64,000 bases of DNA from JALZCH01 sp036387315. Its GTDB lineage: Bacteria > Acidobacteriota > Blastocatellia > Pyrinomonadales > Pyrinomonadaceae. The position numbers and the translations under genes were made by a program. Position 1 is the stretch's first letter. Each line of letters opens with the position of its first letter. Shown here one piece after another: positions 50,032 through 57,497 of this stretch. The stretch lies in the NCBI GenBank assembly GCA_036387315.1, contig DASVTY010000084.1, forward strand, positions 123,817 through 187,816. Reading direction: 5' to 3'. The notes under the pieces were generated by a model. The model had not been told where the DNA came from and did no database searches. It saw only the letters and a program-made list of their open reading frames with translations.

Positions 50032-50046
50032 TCAAACAAAGTTTGA
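50032..50046. promoter_or_regulatory. Inverted repeat between yedK and the UmuD-like gene
   Basis: TCAAAC-AAA-GTTTGA, a 6-bp perfect inverted repeat in the divergent promoter region, 34 bp before the second gene's ATG. A possible repressor site for SOS control; no direct match to the recA palindrome. Confidence 0.45.
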
Positions 50047-50080
50047 TTGTGTTATACATTGTCTCAAGGGTGCAACAATT

Positions 50081-50500
50081 ATGCAAGAAAGAAATGTAAT
50101 TGAAGGCAATTTCTCTACGCTCAAAAAACAACCGATAACAAATGTAGGGGAAACTTTTCAAGCCTCAATTAAAACGCGGCTCGCAAGACCTGTTTTTCTG
50201 GCAAGAGTGCAAGCCGGTTTTCCTAGCCCGGCGGATGATTACATTGAAGGAAGCATTGATTTAAACCGAGATATTATCAAACACCCGCTTGCCACGTTTT
50301 ATATTCGCGCCATTGGCGACTCAATGCAGCCTGACATTGATGATGGTGAATTGTTAGTTGTAGATTGCGCTGTGGAAACAAAAACAGGGGATATTGTAAT
50401 TGCTGTTGTCGGAACCGAAATGTGCGTAAAAGAGCTTTACATTGAAAACAAGGGGAAAGTTTGGCTTTTCTCAAAAAATCCCATTGTCAGATTTGATTAG
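50081..50500 (+). CDS. UmuD/LexA-type S24 peptidase, C-terminally short
   Basis: With the ATG at 50081 the protein is 139 residues; a longer frame begins in sequence without a good start. The S24 autocleavage fold is visible: AGFPSPADDYIEG holds the cleavage site (A-G), GDSMQPDI the catalytic Ser and VKEL the Lys. UmuD proteins normally continue about 25 residues past the NPxYP-type segment; this one stops at NPIVRFD, so it may be truncated. No UmuC follows. It may regulate or feed translesion synthesis, or be a decaying copy. Confidence 0.78.
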   Translation: MQERNVIEGNFSTLKKQPITNVGETFQASIKTRLARPVFLARVQAGFPSPADDYIEGSIDLNRDIIKHPLATFYIRAIGDSMQPDIDDGELLVVDCAVETKTGDIVIAVVGTEMCVKELYIENKGKVWLFSKNPIVRFD

Positions 50501-50623
50501 CGGCTTGACGGCTGGAGGAGTCCTTTTTTTCTGAATTTAAAGTAAGGTACACTAGAGCGTTTTCGTACACCGTATTTAGAATTCGATTAAAAGCCAATGG
50601 CAGTTGACGAATAAAATAAATCC

Positions 50624-52501
50624 ATGCCAGAAAGTTCAAATTCTATTTTTATTAGCTATGCTAGACCTGACCGCGAACGGGTTTTACCATTCTACGAGTG
50701 GCTTGATAAAAAAGGATTCAATGTTTGGATGGATTGCCGCAGCTTAAAGCCCGGTCAGAATTTTGATTTTGAGATCAAGCGTGCGCTAGACAAAGCTACG
50801 TTTGTTTTAATGTTTATCTCTAAATTATCTTATGACCGACGTGGTTATATTCAGAGAGAGATTAAGCTTGCCCTAGATAAACTTAACGAAAAATTAATTG
50901 ATGATATTTATATTGTTCCTGTCTTGTTAGATGATGCAGAAGTTCCAGATCAATTAAAAGGAATTCAATACATTTCAGCAAACGATCCAAAATGCCAAGA
51001 ACAAATATTGGATGCTCTACAACATCAATTAGAGCGACTTGGAATCAAGCAGCTAGAGGCTCAAGAAAAAGAGCAAAACCACTGGACTGATGATGTCGTC
51101 TCCGTAAAAAAAAAACAATTAGGTAAACAAAACGGGATAATTATTTTATCTATCTTAGTCGTATTAATATTAGTTCAATTAGTATTATTATATCATTCGT
51201 GGCGGTTTTCAATCCTTGGTGCTATAGCATTTATAATATTCTTTTCTTTTATTTACTTTTATTTTGCTCCAAGCAAATACAAATTAAATAGATGGGGGAT
51301 TGGGATAATCGGACTTGTATTAATTTTAGCCTCATTTTCTCTTTGGTTCACTAAATACAGAATTAGACCATATGAACCAGTAAAGAATGAAGCTGAGCGC
51401 CTGAAGACCGAAGAATTTCTAAATGAAAGTTTGAAAAAATTTGAAGAAGCGAGCGAATTAGCTAAATTAAATGGCTATCAAGAAGAAGTTGTTGATTGCG
51501 AATGTAATATCGGAGAATTATATAATTTGATTGGTAAATATAATTTAGCAATTGACAAACTCACATCATGTAAAGCACTATCCGGCGGCATCCCCTCAAA
51601 AAGGCATTTAGCAAAAGCTTCTTTTGAACTAGGAAAAAGCACTTATGAATTACGTAACAAAGGTATTTCAATAAACTCTATTAAAGATGCCGAAACAATT
51701 TATAGTGAACTTTCTGACGATATTGGTAAGGCAAATGTTGTACTCAGCCTTGGTAAATGGGACTGGGTGGAAAACGATTTGGATAGTGCTAAACGAAAAA
51801 TTGAAAATGCCTTGGAAACTTGTAAAGATAAAGACATTATTTGTGAAACAGATGCCAATATTCATTTGGCTATGATAGCAGCGCAGTCAGACCCGAATAT
51901 TGGAGACAAAGCAACAATTGAAATTTTAGAGAAAATTATTGGAAAACTTTCGCCCAATCCAAAAGGGAATAAAAGATTATTAGGTCGAACATTGCTGACC
52001 TACGGAAATATATTGGCAACTACTGGTAAATATATTGAGGCAAAACACAAATATTCAGAAGCCATAGTTTATTTTGATAATTCCCAATATAGTTCAGGTA
52101 TAGCACGCACTTTAGTTGATATTGCAGAAAGTGAGCGAAATCTTAATAACCCCGACGTAGCATTAGATAGTTATGAAAGGGCGTTAAAGATTTTTAAAGA
52201 TTTGGAGGATAGTTATGGAGAAGCAACAACTTTATTAGATTTAGGTTTGTTAGAAATTTCTTTGGGAAAAATTAATTGTGCAGAAGGAACAGAGAATTGT
52301 GCGACAAAAAGCTTACTTCATGCTAATAGAATTATTCCTGACTATAATCTTTCAACCAAAGCAAGATCGTTTGAGTATTTAGGGATACTCCACCAACAAA
52401 AGTGTGAAAATGAATTAGCACGCGAGTATTTTGAAACAGCTTTGAACCTATACCATCACCCCTTGGAAAAAGGTTATATGTATTTTTTTTGGCGCAGTTA
52501 G
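50624..52501 (+). CDS. TIR domain-three transmembrane helices-TPR protein (5' part of a frame-split gene)
   Basis: The 625-residue product has an N-terminal TIR domain (residues 7-135; FISYARPDRE, GFNVWMDCRSLKPG) with Glu79 (QREIKLAL) in the position of the NADase catalytic Glu. Three transmembrane segments follow (about 171-190, 195-215, 225-243). Then comes a TPR-rich helical region (about 255-620). TIR proteins of this kind consume NAD+ in abortive anti-phage defence. The frame ends soon after a run of eight T (52483-52490). The codons after the run continue TPR coding in the -1 frame, so the natural protein is probably about 830 residues. Confidence 0.82.
   Translation: MPESSNSIFISYARPDRERVLPFYEWLDKKGFNVWMDCRSLKPGQNFDFEIKRALDKATFVLMFISKLSYDRRGYIQREIKLALDKLNEKLIDDIYIVPVLLDDAEVPDQLKGIQYISANDPKCQEQILDALQHQLERLGIKQLEAQEKEQNHWTDDVVSVKKKQLGKQNGIIILSILVVLILVQLVLLYHSWRFSILGAIAFIIFFSFIYFYFAPSKYKLNRWGIGIIGLVLILASFSLWFTKYRIRPYEPVKNEAERLKTEEFLNESLKKFEEASELAKLNGYQEEVVDCECNIGELYNLIGKYNLAIDKLTSCKALSGGIPSKRHLAKASFELGKSTYELRNKGISINSIKDAETIYSELSDDIGKANVVLSLGKWDWVENDLDSAKRKIENALETCKDKDIICETDANIHLAMIAAQSDPNIGDKATIEILEKIIGKLSPNPKGNKRLLGRTLLTYGNILATTGKYIEAKHKYSEAIVYFDNSQYSSGIARTLVDIAESERNLNNPDVALDSYERALKIFKDLEDSYGEATTLLDLGLLEISLGKINCAEGTENCATKSLLHANRIIPDYNLSTKARSFEYLGILHQQKCENELAREYFETALNLYHHPLEKGYMYFFWRS
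52483..52490 (+). other. Run of eight T at the frame change
   Basis: The sequence TATTTTTTTTGG fits a -1 slip (TTT TTT to TTT TTT T). With it the frame becomes YFFLAQLEADMGN, which joins the downstream TPR frame; without it the frame ends WRS and stop. It could be programmed frameshifting, slippage in transcription, phase variation or a sequencing error. Confidence 0.75.
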
Positions 52502-53115
52502 AAGCCGATATGGGCAATTTTGATAAGGTTAAATCAAATATGAAAGAAGCCGAAAACCTGATACCTAAACAAATTCCAGATGGTGAGGGGCATGTATTGC
52601 GGTTAAAAGGTAATTTTGAACATTCCTTTGGAAACTATAAAGAGGCTCGCATTTTATACAAAAAGGCTGAAGATACTTTTAGAAAAAGCCTAGCAGGAGT
52701 TCCACAATATTTGAATTTGGGTAGTGTCGTAGTTAGCCAAGGCAATCTTGAAATTGATTTGGAAAACTATAGTGAGGCAAGAAAAAAGTTTAAATATGCT
52801 GAAGCACTATTTCAAAAATCTAAAGACTATCTAGGCGAAAGCATGGTCATTCGCGGTTTAGGAGATGTTTATTCTGGCGAAGGAGATTATACCTCAGCAA
52901 TAAATAATTATAATGTTGCGTTAGAAAGGTTTAGAAACGTGCTTACTAATCCATTGGAAGATGCAAATACGCTGTTTCGGCTAGGGAAACTTTACAAAAA
53001 AACAAACCAATTAGAAGAAGCTAGGCAATTCTTTACTGATGCTTTAACAAAATATAAAAACTGCGGATGCATAATTGGTGAAAAAGATGTTAAAGAACAA
53101 TTAAAGATGTTTTAA
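52489..53115 (+). CDS. TPR C-terminal part of the frame-split TIR protein
   Basis: The 208-residue frame has TPR units (KVKSNMKEAENLI, YKEARILYKKAED, YSEARKKFKYAEAL, YTSAINNYNVALERF, LEEARQFFTDALTKY). It overlaps the first frame at the poly-T run. A TTG start would be possible, but there is no ribosome site, so it is more likely translated as an extension of the TIR protein. Four or five further TPR units in the same style support one continuous gene. Confidence 0.75.
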   Translation: MAQLEADMGNFDKVKSNMKEAENLIPKQIPDGEGHVLRLKGNFEHSFGNYKEARILYKKAEDTFRKSLAGVPQYLNLGSVVVSQGNLEIDLENYSEARKKFKYAEALFQKSKDYLGESMVIRGLGDVYSGEGDYTSAINNYNVALERFRNVLTNPLEDANTLFRLGKLYKKTNQLEEARQFFTDALTKYKNCGCIIGEKDVKEQLKMF

Positions 53116-53213
53116 TTGTAATTATCAAGATTTTAACCTTTTCCAAACTTCATTTTCTTCGTCTTTAATATTTTTGTGAATTATACTTTCTGTGAAGAAT
53201 TTATCGGTAATTT

Positions 53214-53235
53214 AGTGTGCGAAATGTGTGCGAAA
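53214..53235. repeat. TGTGTGC direct repeat near the right end of element 1
   Basis: GTGTGCGAAATGTGTGCGAAA is the same double unit as at 29433-29454, in the same direction, about 110 bp before the second att copy. A candidate integrase arm site. Between 53116 and 53347 there is no gene. Confidence 0.6.
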
Positions 53236-53347
53236 TCTTTAAAAATCATCATTTTTAACCAAACTAAGACAAATTAAGTCACGCCACAAGATAGGTATAA
53301 TTAATATCTTAAAAAGATAAAGCAACTCAAATAAACTCGCCTTTAAT

Positions 53348-53396
<49 letters not shown>

Positions 53397-53512
53397 AAAC
53401 CAATAACTTAAGGGCATCATTTCTGATGCCCTTTTGCTTTTCGTGTGTCTTTAGTGTGTCAAGCCTTATAATTGAGACTTATCTTTGGAGTGAATCGAGA
53501 AGGTAAGTAGCT

Positions 53513-54038
53513 ATGATTCTGCGAATCCTGATTATCGTTTTAGCTTTTTCCTTTTTCGGCAACCAGGCAAAGCGGGATCAATTCGGTTCGCTCGCGCTCC
53601 GCGCCGCGATTCTGTACGGCGTAGAAGACGAAACGAGAGAACCAGTCAAGGGAAGTTTTTATTTGCTCGATGAAAGTTTGATCGAATCTTTGCGTAAGGC
53701 GAAGTTTGAGCCGGTTGACGAAAATGGGAAGCTGCTCAAATCCGAATGAAGCGTTTTTGTCAGCCGCCGCGCACGCTCTTTTGCAATTGTCGGACGAAGG
53801 GGGCATTACACACCAGTCGGTCGCGGATTTGATTGCAAAACATAGCAAAGCAGAAATCATAACTTTCTCGAATGGCTTTCGCCGCGTGAAATCAATCAAA
53901 ACCGGAAAATATTATTTGTTCGGCGCGAGCAAAAGCGCGTCAGATGAGATTTTCGCTTGGCATTTTCCGGTTGTTATTAAACCGGGTGAAAATAAAATCG
54001 AGTTAGATCAGTACAATGCCGAAGTTTTTAACGAATAA
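53513..54038 (+). pseudogene. Frameshifted gene for a small exported protein
   Basis: The first frame (53513-53749) begins with a signal-like MILRILIIVLAFSFF and runs to KLLKSE, stop. Removing one A from GAATGAAG near 53746 joins it to KSDEAFLSAAAHALLQLSDE and then to a frame ending at 54038 (YNAEVFNE). The joined product would be about 174 residues. Either this is a recent 1-base insertion or a sequencing error. Codon use is like the host. The family is not recognised. Confidence 0.6.
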
Positions 54039-54074
54039 AATAAACGGATTAGTTGCTGCTTCACGCTTTTGGCT

Positions 54075-54239
54075 TTACTTTCGAGTTAATCTGCTTAGTC
54101 TATTACCAAAAAATAGCCAACCGCACATTACAATCCAAAGGAACAAAACCCCGAAATACAGTTTCCAAACATGGTCAATTTGATGTTGAAAATCCTGCGC
54201 TCCAATAGCCAGATAATCGAATAAAGCATTGCCGACCAT
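54075..54239 (-). CDS. Small membrane protein (54 residues)
   Basis: The frame has an ATG at 54239 with an in-frame stop upstream. It reads MVGNALFDYLAIGAQDFQHQ then a hydrophobic helix with YFGVLFLWIVMCGWLFFGNR and a basic tail LSRLTRK. The pattern is that of a small single-helix membrane protein with positive-inside tail. Below the usual gene-calling cutoff. It may be a true small protein or the remains of a larger one. Confidence 0.4.
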   Translation of the reverse strand: MVGNALFDYLAIGAQDFQHQIDHVWKLYFGVLFLWIVMCGWLFFGNRLSRLTRK

Positions 54240-54269
54240 ATGCAGATGCTACAAGACAATCTTCAGATT

Positions 54270-54306
54270 AAAATGCCCGCATTCTCATGGAGAAGCGGGC
54301 ATTTTT
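54270..54306. terminator. Hairpin terminator between convergent units
   Basis: AAAATGCCCGC and GCGGGCATTTT form an 11-bp stem extended by a few pairs (TTCTC/GAGAA), followed by TTTT. It lies just after the stop of the exported-protein gene at 54327 (minus strand). Confidence 0.82.
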
Positions 54307-54326
54307 TAATTGCACACTAATCGAGG

Positions 54327-54887
54327 CTAGTTTGAAGCATATATAGCAGAGCTATCTTGAATAAGCCAACGCCTGTCAATTTTTCTTAGTGTGTAAGTTA
54401 CTGGAAATTCTATAATCGGGTTACGATTAGGCACTGCCCTTTCTTCTTCATCAACTAGCGGTAAATACCAGCGTTCTTGCGTTCGAACTTCGGCAATATC
54501 TCCCGGCGGACGGATGCGAACGCTGCGAATAGTGAACACTTCATTTTCAGACCCTTTTCCGTAATGCCAACCTGCCTTCTTAAGTCTTTGCACACTGGCG
54601 TTTACCTTTAGAATTGCTACTCCACCTTTGTCAGCCGGTACCCAAAACTGTGTTAAAAGGTTCTTATCAAAAGTGTTCGGATTTGTGTAAATCGTTAGGG
54701 ATTCGTAAAACTGAGAGTCCCTGACGACCTTTCTTATTTGGTCTTCATCCGATTCTTGGTAAACGAACTGTACCTGATACCTTCCTTCATATTTATCCAG
54801 TTCAAAGCCGTACATCTTCTGCGGCGAATAAGCCAGAACTAAACTCAATAGAAAAAGCAGCGACCAAATATTTAATCTGTAATGCAT
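54327..54887 (-). CDS. Exported protein of unknown function
   Basis: The ATG at 54887 (with AAGGGG before it) gives a 186-residue product with a signal peptide (MHYRLNIWSLLFLLSLVLAYS). The mature part looks like a small alpha/beta domain with NTF2-like strands near the end (WYLPLVDEEERAVPNRNPIIEFPVTYTLRK). The role is unknown. It is 32 bp downstream of the anchor protein gene on the same strand. Confidence 0.65.
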   Translation of the reverse strand: MHYRLNIWSLLFLLSLVLAYSPQKMYGFELDKYEGRYQVQFVYQESDEDQIRKVVRDSQFYESLTIYTNPNTFDKNLLTQFWVPADKGGVAILKVNASVQRLKKAGWHYGKGSENEVFTIRSVRIRPPGDIAEVRTQERWYLPLVDEEERAVPNRNPIIEFPVTYTLRKIDRRWLIQDSSAIYASN

Positions 54888-54919
54888 AATTTGCCCCTTT
54901 CTTCGCATAACAAAAAAGC

Positions 54920-55897
54920 TCATGTAGCTGGATTACCCGACCCACACAAAGCAATTGTCCCTGTTTCGGGACGTCCCTTACCAACCGAGAGAGTTCCGGA
55001 TCTTGCGATGACTTTCGTTGAGCCGTCACTCAGCTTCGCCTTGATTTCGAATCCTACATCCCACCCCCCGGTATTATTCGTGCGATAGGCATACCTCAAT
55101 TTGGAGCAATCTTCCCAAGGTATATCAACCGGAAACTCCTGACCCTGATGAATTGATTTCTCCCTGTACACCATTCCGCTGCCCCAAAAATCATTCTGGA
55201 CCAGAATTTTATTGCCCACCGAATAAGTTTCTGAGATGCTGTTATATTTATCTTTTCCTTCATTTCCCGAATAGAAGGTGGATTGCAGTGACTTAATCAT
55301 TAATGGTGCAGGTGAGGGGCTCGCGGAAACCGGTTGATTCTGCTCGACGCCACTTTCCAAACGAGGCGCAATTACTGTGGGCGGGTTCCGAATTTGAAGG
55401 TCATAATCTGCGGCAGATTTCGCATTAGGATTTATCGGCGCAGATTCACCTTGGTTACTACTTGTGTTAATCGGAGGTCGTAGGGGTGAAGGAATCAATG
55501 GAATCGGCTGTATGTCTTTTCGGTCGGATGGAACAACCCGTAAATTATAGGGCTCAAAACCTTCGACTTCGATTCGAAGACGGTATTCTCGTTTCGGATC
55601 TTTCAGAGGAAATGTAAAAATACCTTCCGAATCGGTAGTCACCAAAGGGGGAACGCCTTCGCCTTCAATTACGACAACAGCGTTTGTAATTTTCTCAGTT
55701 GGGTTTTTCCTGTTATAAACCCGCCCGGAGAAGGTTACGGTTTCTGGCGGCGTGATCTTCGGGTCTTGCCTATAGATTGTTACACCAAATGTGGCGATTG
55801 CAGCAATCACGGCTCCGATGATTACTCCGATGAGGTTGCGGCGGCTTAGAATCCGTGCCGCTTCGACCTCTGAACTATTTTGTTTCTTCTGCGCCAT
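54920..55897 (-). CDS. Membrane-anchored protein with carboxypeptidase-regulatory-like domain
   Basis: A 325-residue protein with a short cytoplasmic N-terminus and one transmembrane helix (NLIGVIIGAVIAAIATFGVTI, about 22-42). A carboxypeptidase-regulatory-like beta-sandwich follows (about 50-120, TFSGRVYNRKN through EGIFTFPLKDPKREYRLRIEVEG). A Pro/Ser-rich linker and a C-terminal beta domain with paired cysteines complete it. It probably acts in the periplasm. It is cotranscribed with the downstream exported protein. Confidence 0.72.
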   Translation of the reverse strand: MAQKKQNSSEVEAARILSRRNLIGVIIGAVIAAIATFGVTIYRQDPKITPPETVTFSGRVYNRKNPTEKITNAVVVIEGEGVPPLVTTDSEGIFTFPLKDPKREYRLRIEVEGFEPYNLRVVPSDRKDIQPIPLIPSPLRPPINTSSNQGESAPINPNAKSAADYDLQIRNPPTVIAPRLESGVEQNQPVSASPSPAPLMIKSLQSTFYSGNEGKDKYNSISETYSVGNKILVQNDFWGSGMVYREKSIHQGQEFPVDIPWEDCSKLRYAYRTNNTGGWDVGFEIKAKLSDGSTKVIARSGTLSVGKGRPETGTIALCGSGNPAT

Positions 55898-55980
55898 AAC
55901 TCATCACCTGAATTCTTAATTTATCTCTATGTTAGTAATAACTAATATTAGCGTCAAGAAAATAATAAACGCTGGCAACA

Positions 55981-56011
55981 AAAAAGTCTCTGAAGATGTT
56001 CAGAGACTTTT
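55981..56011. terminator. Hairpin between the RHH gene and the anchor-protein gene
   Basis: AAAAGTCTCTGAA, GATG loop and TTCAGAGACTTTT: a perfect 13-bp stem. Fits a terminator for the minus-strand RHH gene ending at 56065. Confidence 0.8.
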
Positions 56012-56064
56012 ACACTTGCCTTCCCAATTAAATTAAGGGTAAGACTAAATCTTATATTCTATAA

Positions 56065-56280
56065 TTAATCGTTGGAAGAAGTAGTTCTTCCTTGGGCTTG
56101 AGTGGACGTAACTTGGAGAGATTGGGTTTGAAAGTTCTTTAGGTATTCCTTGGTGGCGAAGAATGGCTCGAGGGCTTCGTTTAAAACTTGGCTTTTCTGC
56201 TTCCGTTCGATTGTGGCACAAAGTTCAATATTCCTGTCCAATTCCTCGGTTATAACAAACGTTACGTTTTTCTTAGACAT
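56065..56280 (-). CDS. Ribbon-helix-helix DNA-binding protein
   Basis: Using the ATG at 56280 (with GAGGAAA 6 nt upstream), 71 residues. SKKNVTFVITEELDRNIEL forms the strand and first helix, and QKSQVLNEALEPFF the second helix of a CopG/Arc-type fold. A Gln/Ser/Thr-rich tail follows. It may be the antitoxin half of a lost toxin-antitoxin pair or a control gene; no toxin is adjacent. It is divergent from an XRE gene. Confidence 0.75.
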   Translation of the reverse strand: MSKKNVTFVITEELDRNIELCATIERKQKSQVLNEALEPFFATKEYLKNFQTQSLQVTSTQAQGRTTSSND

Positions 56281-56505
56281 TTTATTTTCCTCATTAGAAA
56301 TTGTTTCATACAAATTTACCTTAATAATACTGCAAAAAACATAACAATAAATATTAAGGTATTAGTCGCTTATGTTAGACCCAAAATTTTAGTTTTGCAA
56401 GAAATTTTATGAAGAAGTAAAAAAAGTCCTATTTTGACAAGACTTGTCCAGTAATGTAACGTGTTCCCGATTTAAGTTGTAAAAATCAAATACTCATAAA
56501 TAAAA

Positions 56506-56739
56506 ATGGCAAAAGAAAATAACTTAAAAGCGGCACGCGTTAGAGAAGGATTAAATAAAACGGAATTAGCCTCGGTATCAGGAGTCAGCACTAGGACAAT
56601 CACAAGGGTTGAGGAGGCTAAGAGGTCCGTTAGTCCGACAACTTACTTTAAAATACTTAATGGACTTAATAAAAGAAGATCAAGAGAAGCCGAATACACT
56701 CCCGAAGAAGTTTTTGGGGAAAAAATTGATTTTGAATAA
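56506..56739 (+). CDS. Small XRE-family DNA-binding protein
   Basis: A 77-residue protein with a Cro-type HTH (LKAARVREGLNKTELASVSG through RTITRVEEAKRSVSPTTY). It lies divergent from the RHH gene. It may be the regulator of element 2. Confidence 0.8.
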   Translation: MAKENNLKAARVREGLNKTELASVSGVSTRTITRVEEAKRSVSPTTYFKILNGLNKRRSREAEYTPEEVFGEKIDFE

Positions 56740-57273
56740 ACATTACCTCTTCAGACTGTATCAATGGTCCGGAGAAGCCCAGCAGCGTCCGAGCCAGATT
56801 AAGACCGACCTCCTCGACGGGTTAAATCATGAGGTGATATTGCCCTTTTCAGCTGCAAATTCTGACAAAACTCGACTGCTGATTTTGAATGACAATGAAA
56901 AAAGTGATATTTGCGCTAGACAAGGTTTTGGTGGCGTTTGGATTGAAGCTCAGTGATAAAGTTAAAGATCCCAAAAGGGGCATTTTGAGACAGAATTAAG
57001 CCTTTGATTTGATTGACGGGAGTTGCCTTATGCGAGAAATAAAAAACATACATTTTGACAGGGTAAATCAGCTTTTGTCGTTAAAATCGTTAAAGTCGCA
57101 AGCAGAATTTTTCATTAGTTTAGATAATGGATCAAGAACTTGTGCAACAAATGTGCAACAAATAATCAAAACTTATTGAAATTTAAAGAACACATCAAAA
57201 CTTAAGTAAAGTAAAAACTCAATAAAAATGGACTCTTTACAACTAGTTCAAACTTAATCAAAGAAAATCCGCA
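56740..57273. other. Gene-poor stretch with weak small ORFs, one palindromic repeat and arm-like repeats
   Basis: A frame at about 56730-56956 and another at 57030-57179 (49 codons) lack clear starts or recognisable domains and are not called. A degenerate GTCTCAAAAA-type palindrome (CCCAAAAGGGGCATTTTGAGAC) is at about 56970-56991. TGTGCAACAAATGTGCAACAAA at 57141-57162 resembles the arm-type repeats of element 1. Confidence 0.5.
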
Positions 57274-57317
<44 letters not shown>

Positions 57318-57497
57318 TTAATCAAATCAATAACTTAAGGGGAACTGAATGTTCCCCTTTTTGCTTTGCACACACTCTTGCACACATTTTTAGCTTTAAC
57401 TCTTTAGGATTCCGATCCTCTTTAGATGCTGTTTTATCGTTGGTTAATAAAAAGCATATCCCTATCACGAACCCTTTTTAGAAGATTGACTCGATTT

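Noticed and set aside
57030..57179. A 49-residue ORF ending near attR, considered as an integrase tail of element 2
   Set aside because: No catalytic motif or similarity that I can recognise; part of it is the direct repeat.
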